Source: Ascaphus truei (lineage: Eukaryota; Chordata; Amphibia; Anura; Ascaphidae). Taken from it: a DNA stretch of 64,000 nt. Location: positions 287,854,145 through 287,918,144 of the forward strand of contig CM071567.1 in NCBI GenBank assembly GCA_036426205.1, given 5' to 3'. The position numbers and the translations under genes were made by a program. Numbering within the stretch: the stretch's first letter is position 1; every line of letters begins with the position of its first letter. Shown here piece after piece: positions 23,024 to 34,366 of the stretch. The notes below the pieces were generated by a model that worked only from the letters and a program-made list of their open reading frames with translations, did not search any database and was not told the DNA's origin.

Positions 23024-24341
23024 CCGGACATTGGGGAGCGCAGGTATTTAGAGAAGGGAACAAACACAAGCATATAGTGCACATATGCTATTCAAGTGGT
23101 TGGTTTTCTAAGGCAGTTTAGTACAATCCTCCTCTTGCGTCACTCGGGACCCTTGTGTTTTGTGTCTCTTGTCTCTAGCAGCCCTCGGACGGTGGGGAAA
23201 GCGGGAATGTGGGCAGGCTGAAATCATCCAGTGTATCCCTCTACTGCATGAAGTATGCTGACACTCTGTGTCCCAGAGACAAGAGACGTGAGACGCAAGA
23301 GGAGGACATACACAGAGCAGTCAGCTGATCGATGGCTTTGCCTCCAGCTGCTCAGAGGAATTTCCTTTCAGACTCGTGGAGATGGGTGTCGCATGCCACT
23401 CATACACTCAGGACCCTTGCGTCTCGCGTCTCTCGTCTCTGGGACACAGAGTGTCAACATACTTCAGGCAGTAGAGGGATAAACTGGATGATTTCAGCCT
23501 GCCCACCTTCCCGCTTTCCCCACCGCCTGAGGGCTGCAAGAGACGAGAGACGCGAGACGCAAGGGTCCCGAGTGACGCAAGAGGAGGACGTACACAGAGC
23601 CGTCAGCTGATCAACGGCTTTGCCTCCAGCTGCTCAGAGGAATTTCCTTTCAGACTCGTGGAGACGGGTGTCGCATGCCACTCATACACTCAGGACCCTT
23701 GCGTCTCGCGTCTCTCGTCTCTGGAACACAGAGTGTCAACATACTTCAGGCAGTAGAGGGATAAACTGGATGATTTCAGCCTGCCCACCTTCCCGCTTTC
23801 CCCACCGCCTGAGGGCTGCTAGAGACGAGAGACGCGAGACGCAAGGGTCCCGAGTGACGCAAGAGGAGGACGTACACAGAGCCGTCAGCTGATCAACGGC
23901 TTTGCCTCCAGCTGCTCAGAGGTATTCCCTTTCAGACTCGTGGAGACAGGCGTCGCATGCCACTCAGATTGCAGGAGTGGAAATACAGTTGGCGGGGATA
24001 ATATCATCCTAAATTGCCTGATTGCATTTTACAAAATGTGAGTGCATTTTTTACATTGGTTTTAATAGATAAAGTTTGAATGGTCTGCGCTAAGTTCTGT
24101 ATTTATGTTTCATCCTTCTAAGGTCCCACATCCATGTGTGATTTTTGATGACAACTACAAATCACCAAGCAAAGATACCTTTACATACACGTGTTCATTG
24201 AGAAATTTGTAAGTACAAATTTCTTTGGATTGTACTAAACTGCATTAGAAAACCAACCACTTGAATAGACATATTTGCACTATATGCTTGTGTTTGTTCT
24301 CTTCTATATATACCAGAACTCCCCAATATCCGGTCACCAGG
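23024..24341. repeat. Long inverted repeat (~105-bp arms) enclosing a tandem array
   Basis: The left arm (23024-23130) and right arm (24226-24341) are reverse complements with about a dozen differences. Markers are AAGTGGTTGGTTTTCTAAGG on the left and AGAAAACCAACCACTTGAAT on the right. The enclosed DNA includes the 282-bp array. Flanking modules are PLE-like. Confidence 0.8.
23152..23965. repeat. 282-bp tandem array with hairpin arms, first unit core inverted
   Basis: GGCTTTGCCTCCAGCTGCTC recurs at about 23334, 23616 and 23898, an exact 282-bp period. Within a unit, GACCCTTGCGTCTCGCGTCT... and its reverse complement form ~29-bp arms around a ~120-bp core. In the first unit (23160-23300) the core reads in the opposite direction to the second and third. 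The frames at 23255-23892 are chance frames in this array. Confidence 0.85.
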
Positions 24342-25005
24342 ATTGTCCGGATCTTTTGTTAGTCCTTACAGAAAAATTGTCCTCCTCGGCGCTGTCTTTA
24401 CTATATTCAGTGTATAGTATCATACATTATAATTATTCAATTACATTTCTGTGGATACATTTCCCAATGAATTAACAAGGGGCTACACAGTGGATGATGG
24501 ATGTGAGTCAGACAACCACTATGACACCATATATAGTGATGTGATGTAATAATTAAACTCACAGTACCCAAATGATGTTTCCAAGAAGGAAGAAGTTCCT
24601 CTTTTGAAGATGGGGTGTAGTCCAATGTTGAAGGAGTCACCTCATGAAAGTGGAATACAGAGAAAAATGCCAATAGTGCAATACATTTTAAATAATTTAA
24701 TAAAACATACAACACAAACTTGTAAAATAAAACTCACAGATTCCTCCATTCTTTGAACACCTTAAATGAATAAAGGGGTGATATTCAGTGCGTATCTCTG
24801 TCTGCTGTGTCCACCGGCGTCCATCTGCTGCCTGATGCTGTATAGCAGCCTGTCTCCAACTCCTTGTGTGGATGATAATTCCGGGCTCCTGCCCCAGCAG
24901 GGCTATCACTGCCCCTCAACAACCTTAATTTTTCAACGGGGTAGTTTCAGTGGTCATTTTAATCAACCAATCTCCATAATGTTTGAACCTGAGTCAGTAA
25001 ACAAG
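24331..25005. repeat. PLE-derived dispersed repeat, copy B (uninterrupted)
   Basis: The full-length partner of copy A (18700-20250) in the same orientation. It shows the empty site for the insertion found at 18832-19622 and joins directly to the TCACTGCCCCTCAACAACCT module. No coding function is seen. Confidence 0.75.
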
Positions 25006-26690
25006 GTGAGATGAGATTTGAGAGGGGATTGATTACCTCTGATTACCTACTCTCCCCCCTTTTTTTCCCACTGTTACTGTATTTTCAGCATGTTCACTGC
25101 AAAAAGCATATCTTACCCCTTTTCTTTATTGGCTCCCTGATAAGTACTGGATGGTCTAATTGTAAAAAAAAAAAAAAAAACATTTGATTGACAAGCACTT
25201 CCCTAATAAGAGAGCCCTAAGAAAACCAACTTGTAATTAAGTTTCAAAAAAATCAGTGAAATATTTGTTATTAGCATGGTTGAATTTGTGTAGGGAACTC
25301 AATAGGCTGTTAAATTCTTTACACAGTATTGTTTTCTGTCTGAATACATGGGATTGCACCTTTAAAAGGAAAATGCAAGACGGACAGAAATCATAGATCT
25401 GTCTGGAAATATCAATGGGTCATCTGTGTGCCTGCTCGTCTGTCACAAATATACCAACTCTAATAAATACATTTGTCCTCAGGACACATTGGAAGACAAG
25501 ATGCTCCTCTCAATAAGCTAACCAGCTTAACATCATGCAAACACTGTTCATATATACATCAACTGCATGTACAAAAGTGATTCCCTTACAGTAGTTAGTG
25601 ACTATTGCAAAATATATATTTTTATATTTTTTTTGTAATAAAAAATAAGAATATTCTAGTTATATTGGAAGAGCTTGCTTCCATGTCTCTTATTAAGACT
25701 ATGTTACAAAATATGTTGCTATTTGAAAACTATTTAATATAGTTGAAGTTTTGATTAGTAATTGAAATCAACACAATTTAGTCATCATTTAGCAAAGTTC
25801 ATGCAATTATATACCAGACAAGTATCTCTTGTTCAGTATTAGACAGCACATTGTTGTGTAAAACTCTGGCAGTTTTGATAAACTGAAACAGTTTCCTAAC
25901 TCCAATTTTTTTTTGTTTTGTATTAAGTATCATGCTGGCAGATGGGATCAGTCCAGACCACCAAACACTGCATATTTAAATTAATCAAGTATCTGTAATT
26001 AAATAATTTTTCCTTAGGCTTTAAAGCTTTCATATTTTTTTTAATTAAAAAGAACATGCTTACCAGGCAACATTTTCCCTAGTAGCTCTGGTAATAAGGA
26101 ATTATATTCTGTGATGAAACTTATAGTAGATAGTAGAAATAGAAAAAAACTTTTCATTTTCTTATTAAACTCCAATATCATTTGCGTTATGTCAAACGAA
26201 GACAGACTTCATAAATCAGATGTCCCTTTTGAGTTGGGAATAGCAATCTCGCATGATTGTTCCTGCTAGATTCAGTTAATTACTCTTGTCTGAGTTCACC
26301 TGTGTGACATGAAGATCACAGATAATTTTCAGAGATCTATGATATCTGTAAAGCTTAAGAAAATACCTTTCGCAAAACATGAATGTATGAGGTTTTGCTT
26401 AGAATGTTAAGTTATATGTAAAATGTATTTTAGTTTGGAAATAACTAGTCAATAGCATGCCATTGTCTTTTTTTTATACTTGCATTTTATTTAATTTAAC
26501 AATGTGCAACAACAAAAAGTATTATATGGGAAGGGGATACAGAAAACAGGAGGTAACAGTTTAGGTGATGTTACTGCATGATGAGTACACCATTTTGTAA
26601 GGGAAAAAAGCATGTAAAATAAATGGAGATGTCCAAAACAACTGACAGCTTAATAAAATAATTGGTCAGAAAGATTATCATGGGAGAAAA
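25006..26690. other. AT-rich stretch without recognised features
   Basis: No gene, RNA or repeat family was recognised in ~1.7 kb. There is a poly-A run near 25165-25182. It could be unique intergenic or intronic DNA. Confidence 0.5.
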
Positions 26691-26699
26691 CATACATAA

Positions 26700-27021
26700 T
26701 TACTGCTAACGCTAAGCTTATAGTACCTGCGTGCCCACGTGCGACCTTGCGCATAGCCTTACACACTCCTAAAGCTACAGCGATCTGTGAACTTGGCTGC
26801 AGGAGATTGGGAGGTGTGGCGGACGCATCACTAAGCTAGTTCGCTCTCATTGGCTGAACCACTCACGTGACGTAGACGTCACACGGCCGCGCTTGAAAAG
26901 ACAAAAAAATTTGTCTCTTCAAATCGCGATTGCGCACACATGGAGCAGCCTCGTAGGCAATTTGAGGTTAGTGCGTGAGCGTCATCATGCGCTGTATAAT
27001 CTCAGCCTAAGGGAGGTAGCA
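26700..27021. other. GC-richer flank with a 13-bp-arm hairpin
   Basis: TTGAAAAGACAAA and TTTGTCTCTTCAA pair at 12 of 13 positions around 26893-26923, inside DNA with several CACGTG/ACGTCA-like palindromes. It may be part of another MITE cut by the element at 27024. No gene was recognised. Confidence 0.4.
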
Positions 27022-27023
27022 TA

Positions 27024-27383
27024 CTGCTGCGGCACAGTTTATTCGAGCATTTGCCCGTTCTGTGCCGCAGCAGTAGCCTGGCGCGCGCCCGAGAGTGACG
27101 GGCGCGCGCCGAAGCAGCGGAAGAGCGCCCTCCGATCGGGGCGCTCTCCCTACCGCTGCCGGGTCCGCCGGGTCCCCCGTAACCCCCTGCCGCTGTCCCG
27201 CGATCGCGGGACACCAGGGCTCCCTCGGGGAGCCCCTGGACGCGCGTGCAGGGGGCGCACGCTCCCGAAGACGCGTGACCGCGCGTCTATGACGCGCGGC
27301 ACGCCGAGGGGCGGCCACTAGCAAGCCGGGAAATCTCCCGGCTTGCGGATCTGGCCGATGCGCAATAAAGCGTGTCGCCAGTG
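27024..27383. mobile_element. GC-rich Tc1/mariner-type MITE, copy B
   Basis: Bounded by TA at 27022-27023 and 27384-27385. The left end is CTGCTGCGGCACAGTTTATT; the right end, read inward, is CACTGGCGACACGCTTTATT. Both ends share the TTTATT block with the ends of the larger transposon. The interior closely matches the copy at 4977-5323. Frames of 105-142 codons overlapping it are produced by GC content. Confidence 0.8.
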
Positions 27384-27385
27384 TA

Positions 27386-27710
27386 AACCCTGATGTGGCT
27401 TATTCAAGGATTGATAATGCACTGGGTCCAGAGATCTTGGTATAAAGTAACCAATCATTTTTACGTTTCGAACAGGAGTCATTTAAATAACTATATACTG
27501 TATGTAGAAATCCTCACTGTTCCCGTAACCGTGCGAAACCAAGTTTGATTCCTGGGCATTTAATTGCATTTTTAGCCCTCTGACAGCGGCTTCCAAAAGG
27601 TGCTAGAGTTATATATAGCAATGATAGGCAGTGCTAGTTTGTCTTTAAGATAAATGTAATGTACAGTACTAAATTCTGAGGCTATTTCTACAGAAATGCA
27701 CATTTTGTAC
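27386..27710. other. Short unassigned gap
   Basis: No feature was recognised between the GC-rich MITE and LINE copy B. Confidence 0.4.
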
Positions 27711-28777
27711 TGTTACATAGTTACATAGTAGATGAGGTTAAAAAAGACATACTTCTATCAAGTCCAACCTATGCTAAATTTAGATGACAGATACTTGATC
27801 CTATAGCCATACTTACAGTATATTGATCCAGAGGAAGATAAACAAAAAACCCCAGTAAAATATCATCCAATGATATCTCATAAGGGGAAAAATATATTCT
27901 TTCCTGACTGCCAATTCTTACTGTCAGATTACTCCCTGGATAACATCTTTCCCATGTTTACTTAATTAGGTATAACCTTGTATATCTTTCCTTTCTTGAA
28001 ATATGTCCAACCATTTTTAAAAATACTGTATCTATTGTACAGTATCTGATATCACAATCTCCATCGGTAATGAATTCCACATTTTAACTGCCCTAACTGT
28101 AGAGAACCCTTACCTTTGCTGGTGAAATCACTTTTGCTCCAACCTTAAGAGATACCATGTGTCCTTTGTACTGTCCTTGGGTTGAATAATTATTTTGTAA
28201 GCTACTTGTATTGCATCTGAATATATTTCTATATCGTTATCATATTCCCTTTTAGGCACCTCTTTTCTAATGTAAACAAATCTTATTTCACTAGCATCTC
28301 CTCATACTGTAAATCAAATTATCCCTCAAATTATCCACCCCCTTTATCAATTTGGTGGCTCTTCTCTGCACTTTCCAGATTCCATAATGTCTTTTCAAAT
28401 GAGTGATCCCCAAAATTGTACTCCATATTCAAGGTGTGGTCTTACCTATGTTTATAAAGGGACATAATCATGTTTACTTCCTTCCATCTGTTGCCCGTTT
28501 AATGCAGAATAAGATTTTGTTGGACTTTGTAGCTACTGCATGACTTTGGACACAATTGCGAAGCCCGATGTCTACAAGCACTCCTAAGTCCTTCTCCATT
28601 AAGGATTTCCTTAATTTATCCCCATTTAATTTGTACCTTACATTTATCTGTATTAAACCTCATCTGCCATTTACCTGCCCAAGTTTGCAATCTCTCCAAG
28701 TCCTTCTGGAGAGAAATTACATCCTGCTCTGATTCTACTACCTTACACAATTTAGTGTCATCAGCAAAGATAGAGAC

Positions 28778-29820
28778 AAAAAAGACATAAACATCTCTAT
28801 ACTCCTTGATTTAGGGTGAGAAACGCATAGGAGGTCTTACATCTCCTTTGGGTGATGTATTATCAATGACATTTTTCATTTTTATACAACCTGGCTCCCT
28901 TGGCAGTGCACTGCTATTTTCTTTTTTGTCTCTATCTGGATTTTCTGACTGGCAGCTGTACATGCCACAACCTTACATATTGATGTTCTAGGAGTGGGAA
29001 AGATTTTATATTGCATAGTATTTTCAAGAAGAATCCTCTTCTTGGAGAATTGTGAGTAATATTGTTGTTTTATTATCAGTTTATTATTTACCTCCAATGA
29101 GTTTACTTCAAGGTGATTTTTTCATTTTTGACTGTGACCTTTTGGTGGGTTTGTCATATCCAATACAAGATACTCACACATCATATTACCCACTCCATGC
29201 AAGAGTTTGACTCATATATCTGTATATTATTGACATTCAGGGAGAGATCCAAATAGAAATAGCCGATGCAAGGTCAAAGTAGCAAAGCTAAGACGTGGTG
29301 ACCAAAAAGTTATTTATTAATTAAAAAACATAACGTATTAGTACTGGTAATCCTCTAACATGTTTCACACTGGAAGTGCCTTATCATCAAGCCTGGCAGC
29401 ACGCCTGGCGGGAGTCATCGCAGCGGACCGTGAGGAGTTTAAAAGTGAGTTCTTCAACATTATTGTGTTTTAGTTTTAAGCCAGTTGTTTTGCCTGCTTT
29501 CCCCCTCCATATCTGGTGTGGATTGACAGCGTCGGTACACCCACGACCGTCTCCCTCTTTTGTGAGTGGGGTTTGGTTTGCATATACTGTATACAACACT
29601 CTCATACCATCACGATCACACACAGTGTGGATACAATGCTGCGCTATACATTTATTGACTCAAATGATCTCCGCTGTTGCTGCATATGTGTGTAAAGATT
29701 GAACTGGACTATCATCACTGTATTATTAGTTTGTGTATTCTTTTGGGCACCAGATTCTGGATTTGCATTAATCCTACCCACCAATTATTGACATTCACTT
29801 CCCATTATCCTCCATTTGAA
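28778..29820. mobile_element. ~1.04-kb PLE-like insertion with TSD
   Basis: TCATCAGCAAAGAT occurs at 28758-28771 and 29821-29834, and similarity continues to 18 of 20 bases. Copy A has this site once (near 2533). The duplicated target is the codons for the RT catalytic motif FADD on the minus strand. The insert has a hammerhead-like motif near 29358-29391 but no coding frame I can assign. Confidence 0.7.
29358..29391 (-). ncRNA. Hammerhead-ribozyme-like motif
   Basis: On the minus strand: CTTGATGA (close to CTGATGA, one extra T), stem II GCACT/AGTGT with loop TCC, then GAAACATGTTAGAGG. It lies within the PLE-like insertion at 28778-29820. Confidence 0.45.
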
Positions 29821-30378
29821 TCATCAGCAAAGATGGAGCCTTTGCTCTCTATGACAACCTTAAGGTCATTAATAAAAAAGTTAAAAAGCAGGGGTCCCAG
29901 TACCGATTCCTGAGGTAACACTAACAACTTTAGCCAAACCTGAAAAAGTTCAATTTATGACAACTCTCTGTTGTCTATCCTTCAACCAGTTTTCAATCCA
30001 GGTGGATATATTTTTACCGAGTCTAATTTGCTTTATTTTGTACACTAACCTCTTGTGTGGAACCGTATCAAAAGCCTTGGCAAAACCTATCAACTTCATT
30101 ACCCTGGTCTAAATTCCTACTTACCTGAGACTAGGCCTAGTGTAAGTTCCAGCTAGTCCCCGACTCACAGTAGATTGTGATTGCTTCAGGGAAGGCCCCA
30201 AGATGGGGACGCCACCCCATTACTGTATAAGTGTCAGGGACACAGTGAAGATGTTGTGCAGTGACATGTGGCCTGTGGACTGGGACCAGACAACTTACGT
30301 TAAAGAGGCTTAGGCCTTCTGTTAGCCAACAGGTAACGGAAGTACCAGTAGTCCCTTCTAGTCATGTGGGAAGAAGGG

Positions 30379-31890
30379 CTACATGTACAACTTTGGAGAA
30401 GACAAAGCGTCACTTGCAGAGCAAGTTTCAGGACACGAGGACTAACCTTGAGCAGTCAAATTCAGCTGCTGCCATCAAGGATGAAGAGGCAAAGGCTGAA
30501 TTGGAAGTCTCTCAGAAGGAGATTCATCGTCTCACTGCAGCGCTGAATTTATCTGATTACAACATTGAAGAGGTCGGGCAAACTATAGAGACTGTAAGAG
30601 AAGAGTAGAAAAACCAACAAGAGAAGGATTCAGAGTTGACTAACCAGGTCAGTGAAGGAGATGAAATGCTTCACCAAGCAGAAGAAGTGAAGAAACAATT
30701 GACCCTGGAAAAGCTAGAAGTGTAGCAAGCGCTGCAGAATACAGAGAGAGTACTGCAAGGAGAACGTGTCTCCTTGGAACAGCGCACACAAAGAGAAGAC
30801 GGGCTGTGGAGCCAGATGGAAGGTCTGCGTGGGAGTCTGCAGGAGACCAAGGAGAAGCAGGTGGATGCTGAGGACAAGCAACAAGTGTTACTCAGCGCCT
30901 GAGTACCCAGTTTGGCCTCGCAGAGCAGCATGAGGAGCTGAAAGCAACACTGAGCATAACAAAAGCATTGCTAGTGGAGGAGCGTAGAGCTAACTTGGTA
31001 TGAGAGGGAGCATGAGGTGGTCTTGAAATTAGAGCTGGAGCTAGAGGAGCAGAGAGGCTGCTCCATCCCCAAATGTCAGTACGCCCAGGATAAAGAGGCG
31101 TGGAAAACTGAAACTGATGTGACCCTAGCGACGAAATCGGCAGAGCTGTAAATTATGATGAAGGAGGCATTGATGCAAACTCAGAGCAAGAACAGGAAAG
31201 AGGTGGAGGCTCTAACAGAAAAATTGCAGGATCAAGCAGAATTTTTCAAAAAAAAGATTACAAAACTAGAAGAGACATTTGGGGTACAGAAGGAGGCCAT
31301 GGAAAAGATGGCAATAGAATTCCAGGATGTACACAAGAAACAGAAGTCTCTCGCTGATGAACTAAAACTACTGCAAAGAGAGAAAAGAATTCTAACATTG
31401 TAGAAATATTACAGAGCTCTTAGCCAAGGAAGGATGGAAAGAGAAATGTATCTGCAAAAATGCTCTGCAACTGTCATTATACAGGCTGCCTACAGAGGGA
31501 TGAAGGCACATCAGCTATATCGCCAGAATAAAGTAGCCGGCCTTCTTCAGTCATGTTTGGAGAATGCGACAACAAAGAAAAAAGTATTAATTTTTTAAGG
31601 AATGCGTGATTCTACTACAGTCCAAGGTTAGGAAGTATCAGCAACAAAAACAATATAGGGATGTGAAGAGGGCTGCTGGGGTGATTCAGTCCGGATACAG
31701 ATCCTATATCAGAACCAAGCAAGCTGTGCACTCTTATAAGCGTCTCTGCAAGGCTGTTGGAATGATACAGTCTGCTTCCCACAGAATGCAAAGAAGAAGG
31801 ACAAAGATTAATGATGGGGAGCCTGACGCAAATGGTCACAGGGAAAAAGAGAATGCACAACTCGTGGAAGAACTCATTGACAAGAGTTAA
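30379..31890 (+). pseudogene. Coiled-coil plus IQ-motif protein pseudogene
   Basis: A reading path with several stops and frameshifts can be followed for ~1.5 kb without introns. The first ~1 kb is glutamate/lysine/glutamine-rich with heptad-like spacing (KAELEVSQKEIHRLTAAL; LADELKLLQREKRIL), a coiled coil. Three or more IQ (calmodulin-binding) motifs follow: VIIQAAYRGMKAHQLY near 31475, GVIQSGYRSYIRTK near 31680, and GMIQSASHRMQRRR near 31760. Order and spacing suggest a cytoskeletal or motor-associated host protein as the source; the parent gene is not identified. Stops near 30606, 30723 and 31400 and frameshifts near 30900, 31005 and 31600 make it non-functional. Confidence 0.6.
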
Positions 31891-32349
31891 ATAAGATTTG
31901 CTGAAGTGGAAAGCCGAGTTAGAGCAAATACTTGGAGAGACACTATTTAAGTGCACAGGTATCAAAAACTTTGTCACCAGTGATCTCTTCAATACACAAA
32001 ATGAATAGACATCGTGGCACCGAACAGATAAAGAGGATGTGGTGAAATACCGTTCGTCAGGCATAGAAAGCACATAATTTCCCCAAAGGAAAAAAACAAA
32101 GTGACAGGTTGGAGTAAAAAGGTGCTTGGGAAATGAAAGCATCAAGGAGAACCAAGCCCTTGTATCCAACCAGAAGGTGAACACAGAAAAGATTGGAGGG
32201 AAGGTTGAAAGCCTCATCAATTGGAAGTCAACAAAGAAGAAAAGGAGTCCAAAAGACTCCCCCGTGAGGTCGATCTGTTTCCTGAGAAGGGGGACGACGA
32301 CGTTTAAATGGCTGTGTGTGCGCGGGGCTAAACTCTGAAGGGGGAGGTA

Positions 32350-32999
32350 TGTAAGGGAGTGAAGAGGTTAACTCCATTTGCAAGCATCAGGAGACTTCAC
32401 GAGTGTCAGATTTCCTGCATGTGATATGTAAATCTCCTGATTGAACAGGGGATAAAAGCAAAGAAGTAGGTGCTTTTCAGAGTCCCTTTTGGAGGCGCAG
32501 TGAAAGGATCACAAACAACAGAGCTCCAGCCCGCAGGGATCCAGGCTTGTTGACAAAGGATTTTGCCTGTCAACAGTGGGGAATCAAAGCCCCCACAGCA
32601 GAGAAGCATGCACTAAGAAGGGCAAAATACTTACTGGGAGCAGCAGGACTTCACTGTCTGCATCTTAAGTGCAGGGAGATTTCGGAGACACCGGACCAGA
32701 ATGCACAGTTAAGACTTTCTATATTGTTCCCTAAATATTGTTTAATGTGTTTTTGGACTGGGAACTGACTTACCCAGCCAGTCAGATAGAAAGGGCCGGA
32801 GTAATGTTTATTTAGTCTCCTAACTTGGAGTAGGTGTTTATTTTTTGATGTTGTGTTTAGTCTTAAGGGGCAATGGCACCAATGTTTTAGTTGTTTTTGT
32901 GGCAAATAAAACCACTCAGATATTATTGATTACCCAAAAGTGCATGTGTGGACTCGTATCTGACCTTGCTGACAGGCTGCTCCATCACACCATCTCACA
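32350..32999 (+). repeat. LTR-like unit (3' LTR)
   Basis: Starts TGTAAGGGAG and ends TCTCACA (a TGT...ACA pair). It has a TATA-like GATAAAAG at 32451 and AATAAA at 32905. The segment TTTTGGAGGCGCAGTG near 32488 recalls TGGAGGCGC blocks in the other LTRs of this window. A purine-rich run precedes it. Confidence 0.55.
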
Positions 33000-33345
33000 C
33001 TTAATGGGTCCTTTATTTTATTTTCTATTTTTGGTTGTTATTAAGGTACTTCAAGAATCTTTCTAGGGTTGATCTTACTTTTTATTGCAATCCTTTTTCC
33101 ATTATCAATTTTTGCTAATTTGATTGCCCTTTTGAAACTTTTGTTACGTTCCTTAGAATTCTGATATGATGCCTCTGTCCCTTCTGAGTTTAAGAATCTA
33201 AATTCCTGCCGCTTCTTTTCCATTTCCTCCCCTGGTTGTTTATTTAAACACATTGGTTTTGACTTATTTATTTTATATTTATTACCCAAGGGTATACAAT
33301 GATAAGTGTATTTTTCTAACAATGTTTCAAAGACTGCTCATTTAC

Positions 33346-34194
33346 AGTATCTTACACATTTCTACTGTGTAATCTTACCCACCACGTATTTCCATACACA
33401 CATTCAATGCTGCAAAACTTCAGATAACAAACACAGTGTCTTTATACATTTTCACATATTTTTAAAAGTTAATTAGAGAAAAGAATTGTATTGTACATTT
33501 GATGTAAGATTTAAGAAAATATATAATGCTTTATACAATAACAGAAATAAGAAAGACTTGGGAAAACAATACAACCTTCTTCCATCAACATACCCTGGCT
33601 GTATCTTGTACAGTTTCACCTGTAAGAAAATTGACAAAAAATAGAGGCATTAATTAAACACTGTGCTGCTTTCTCGGAACACCACTGCACATGCACATTC
33701 TATGCATACTGTAGTGAAAGCATGCTGTATGTGTTCCATTGAATTTTTGCATATGCGTGGTATCTGCAAACTGAATGCAATACATGTGCATTCCATTCAA
33801 TTCCTGAGCATGTTCATTTTTTATCTACTGTATGGAATAAATATGTATGTGTTTCATAGAATGAATGTGAATGCATACAGGAACTACAACGCAAGCAGAT
33901 ACGCAAAATGCAATTGTTACTTTAATTATCCAATACTGATGAGCTGTATTGCTACATGTGGTTTTTACCTAAACAATGTGGCAACGTTGACAAACATTGA
34001 AAATCTTCAAAACAAGGATGAAAATAATGGCATCAGTGGAGCATCGCATGGATGAAACACCATTACTTGAAAAGAGCATACCCAACTACTCCAATGAACA
34101 CATTTAAAAAATCCTGTTTTCATCAGTTCAGTCACTGAATTCTTCAGCCCACAGTCTTCAAATGCTGTAATACTCCATTATTAGTGTCTTCAAC
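33346..34194. other. Unassigned stretch
   Basis: No recognised gene or repeat. The frame at 33663-34055 (130 codons) shows no domain and has atypical, AT-biased composition. Confidence 0.45.
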
Positions 34195-34366
34195 CAGTGG
34201 TTCCCAACTCCAGTCCACAAGGATCCTGAACAGTACAGTTTTAAGGATAGACACACATTAGCACAGGTGGCACAATCCTTTTGGCTGGACCACCTGTGCT
34301 CAAGCAGGGATATCCTTAAAACCTGGACTGTTAGATGTCCTTGAGGACTGGAGTTGGGATCCAATG
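34195..34366. mobile_element. hAT-type palindromic MITE
   Basis: The left end is CAGTGGTTCCCAACTCCAGT; the right end, read inward, is CATTGGATCCCAACTCCAGT. The inner arms (CACAGGTGG / CCACCTGTGCT and AAGGATA / TATCCTTAAAA) also pair. Flanks TCTTCAAC and TCTTAGAT agree only partly as an 8-bp TSD. Confidence 0.7.

Larger units (their letters stand above)
30125..32999 (+). mobile_element. LTR-type element carrying coiled-coil/IQ pseudogene, 5' end lost
   Basis: LINE copy B sequence stops near 30124 and resumes near 32998, so this ~2.9 kb is inserted. Its 3' end is an LTR-like unit (32350-32999) preceded by a purine run, GAAGGGGGAGG, as expected of a polypurine tract. No matching 5' LTR was found. 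The internal part encodes a degenerate coiled-coil and IQ-motif protein and no RT, protease or integrase that I can recognise. It may be a non-autonomous element with captured host sequence, or a retrocopy that happens to lie next to an LTR. Confidence 0.5.
27711..33345 (-). mobile_element. CR1-like LINE, copy B, heavily interrupted
   Basis: Matches copy A in three blocks: 27711-28777 (3' end and RT thumb), 29821-30124 (RT after the catalytic site) and 32998-33345 (linker between endonuclease and RT, with KINKSKPMCLNKQPGEEMEKKR on the minus strand). The blocks are separated by a PLE-like insertion with TSD and an LTR-type element. About 560 bp of RT present in copy A (2840-3405) is missing at the second break. 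Many more changes than copy A; it is older or less constrained. Confidence 0.8.

Noticed and set aside
23255..23892. Two near-identical ~90-codon frames
   Set aside because: They are the 282-bp tandem units read as protein; the repeat and its hairpin explain them fully.
26893..27324. 142-codon and 105-codon frames
   Set aside because: Same cause: GC-rich MITE copy B. The frames cross the TA border of the element.
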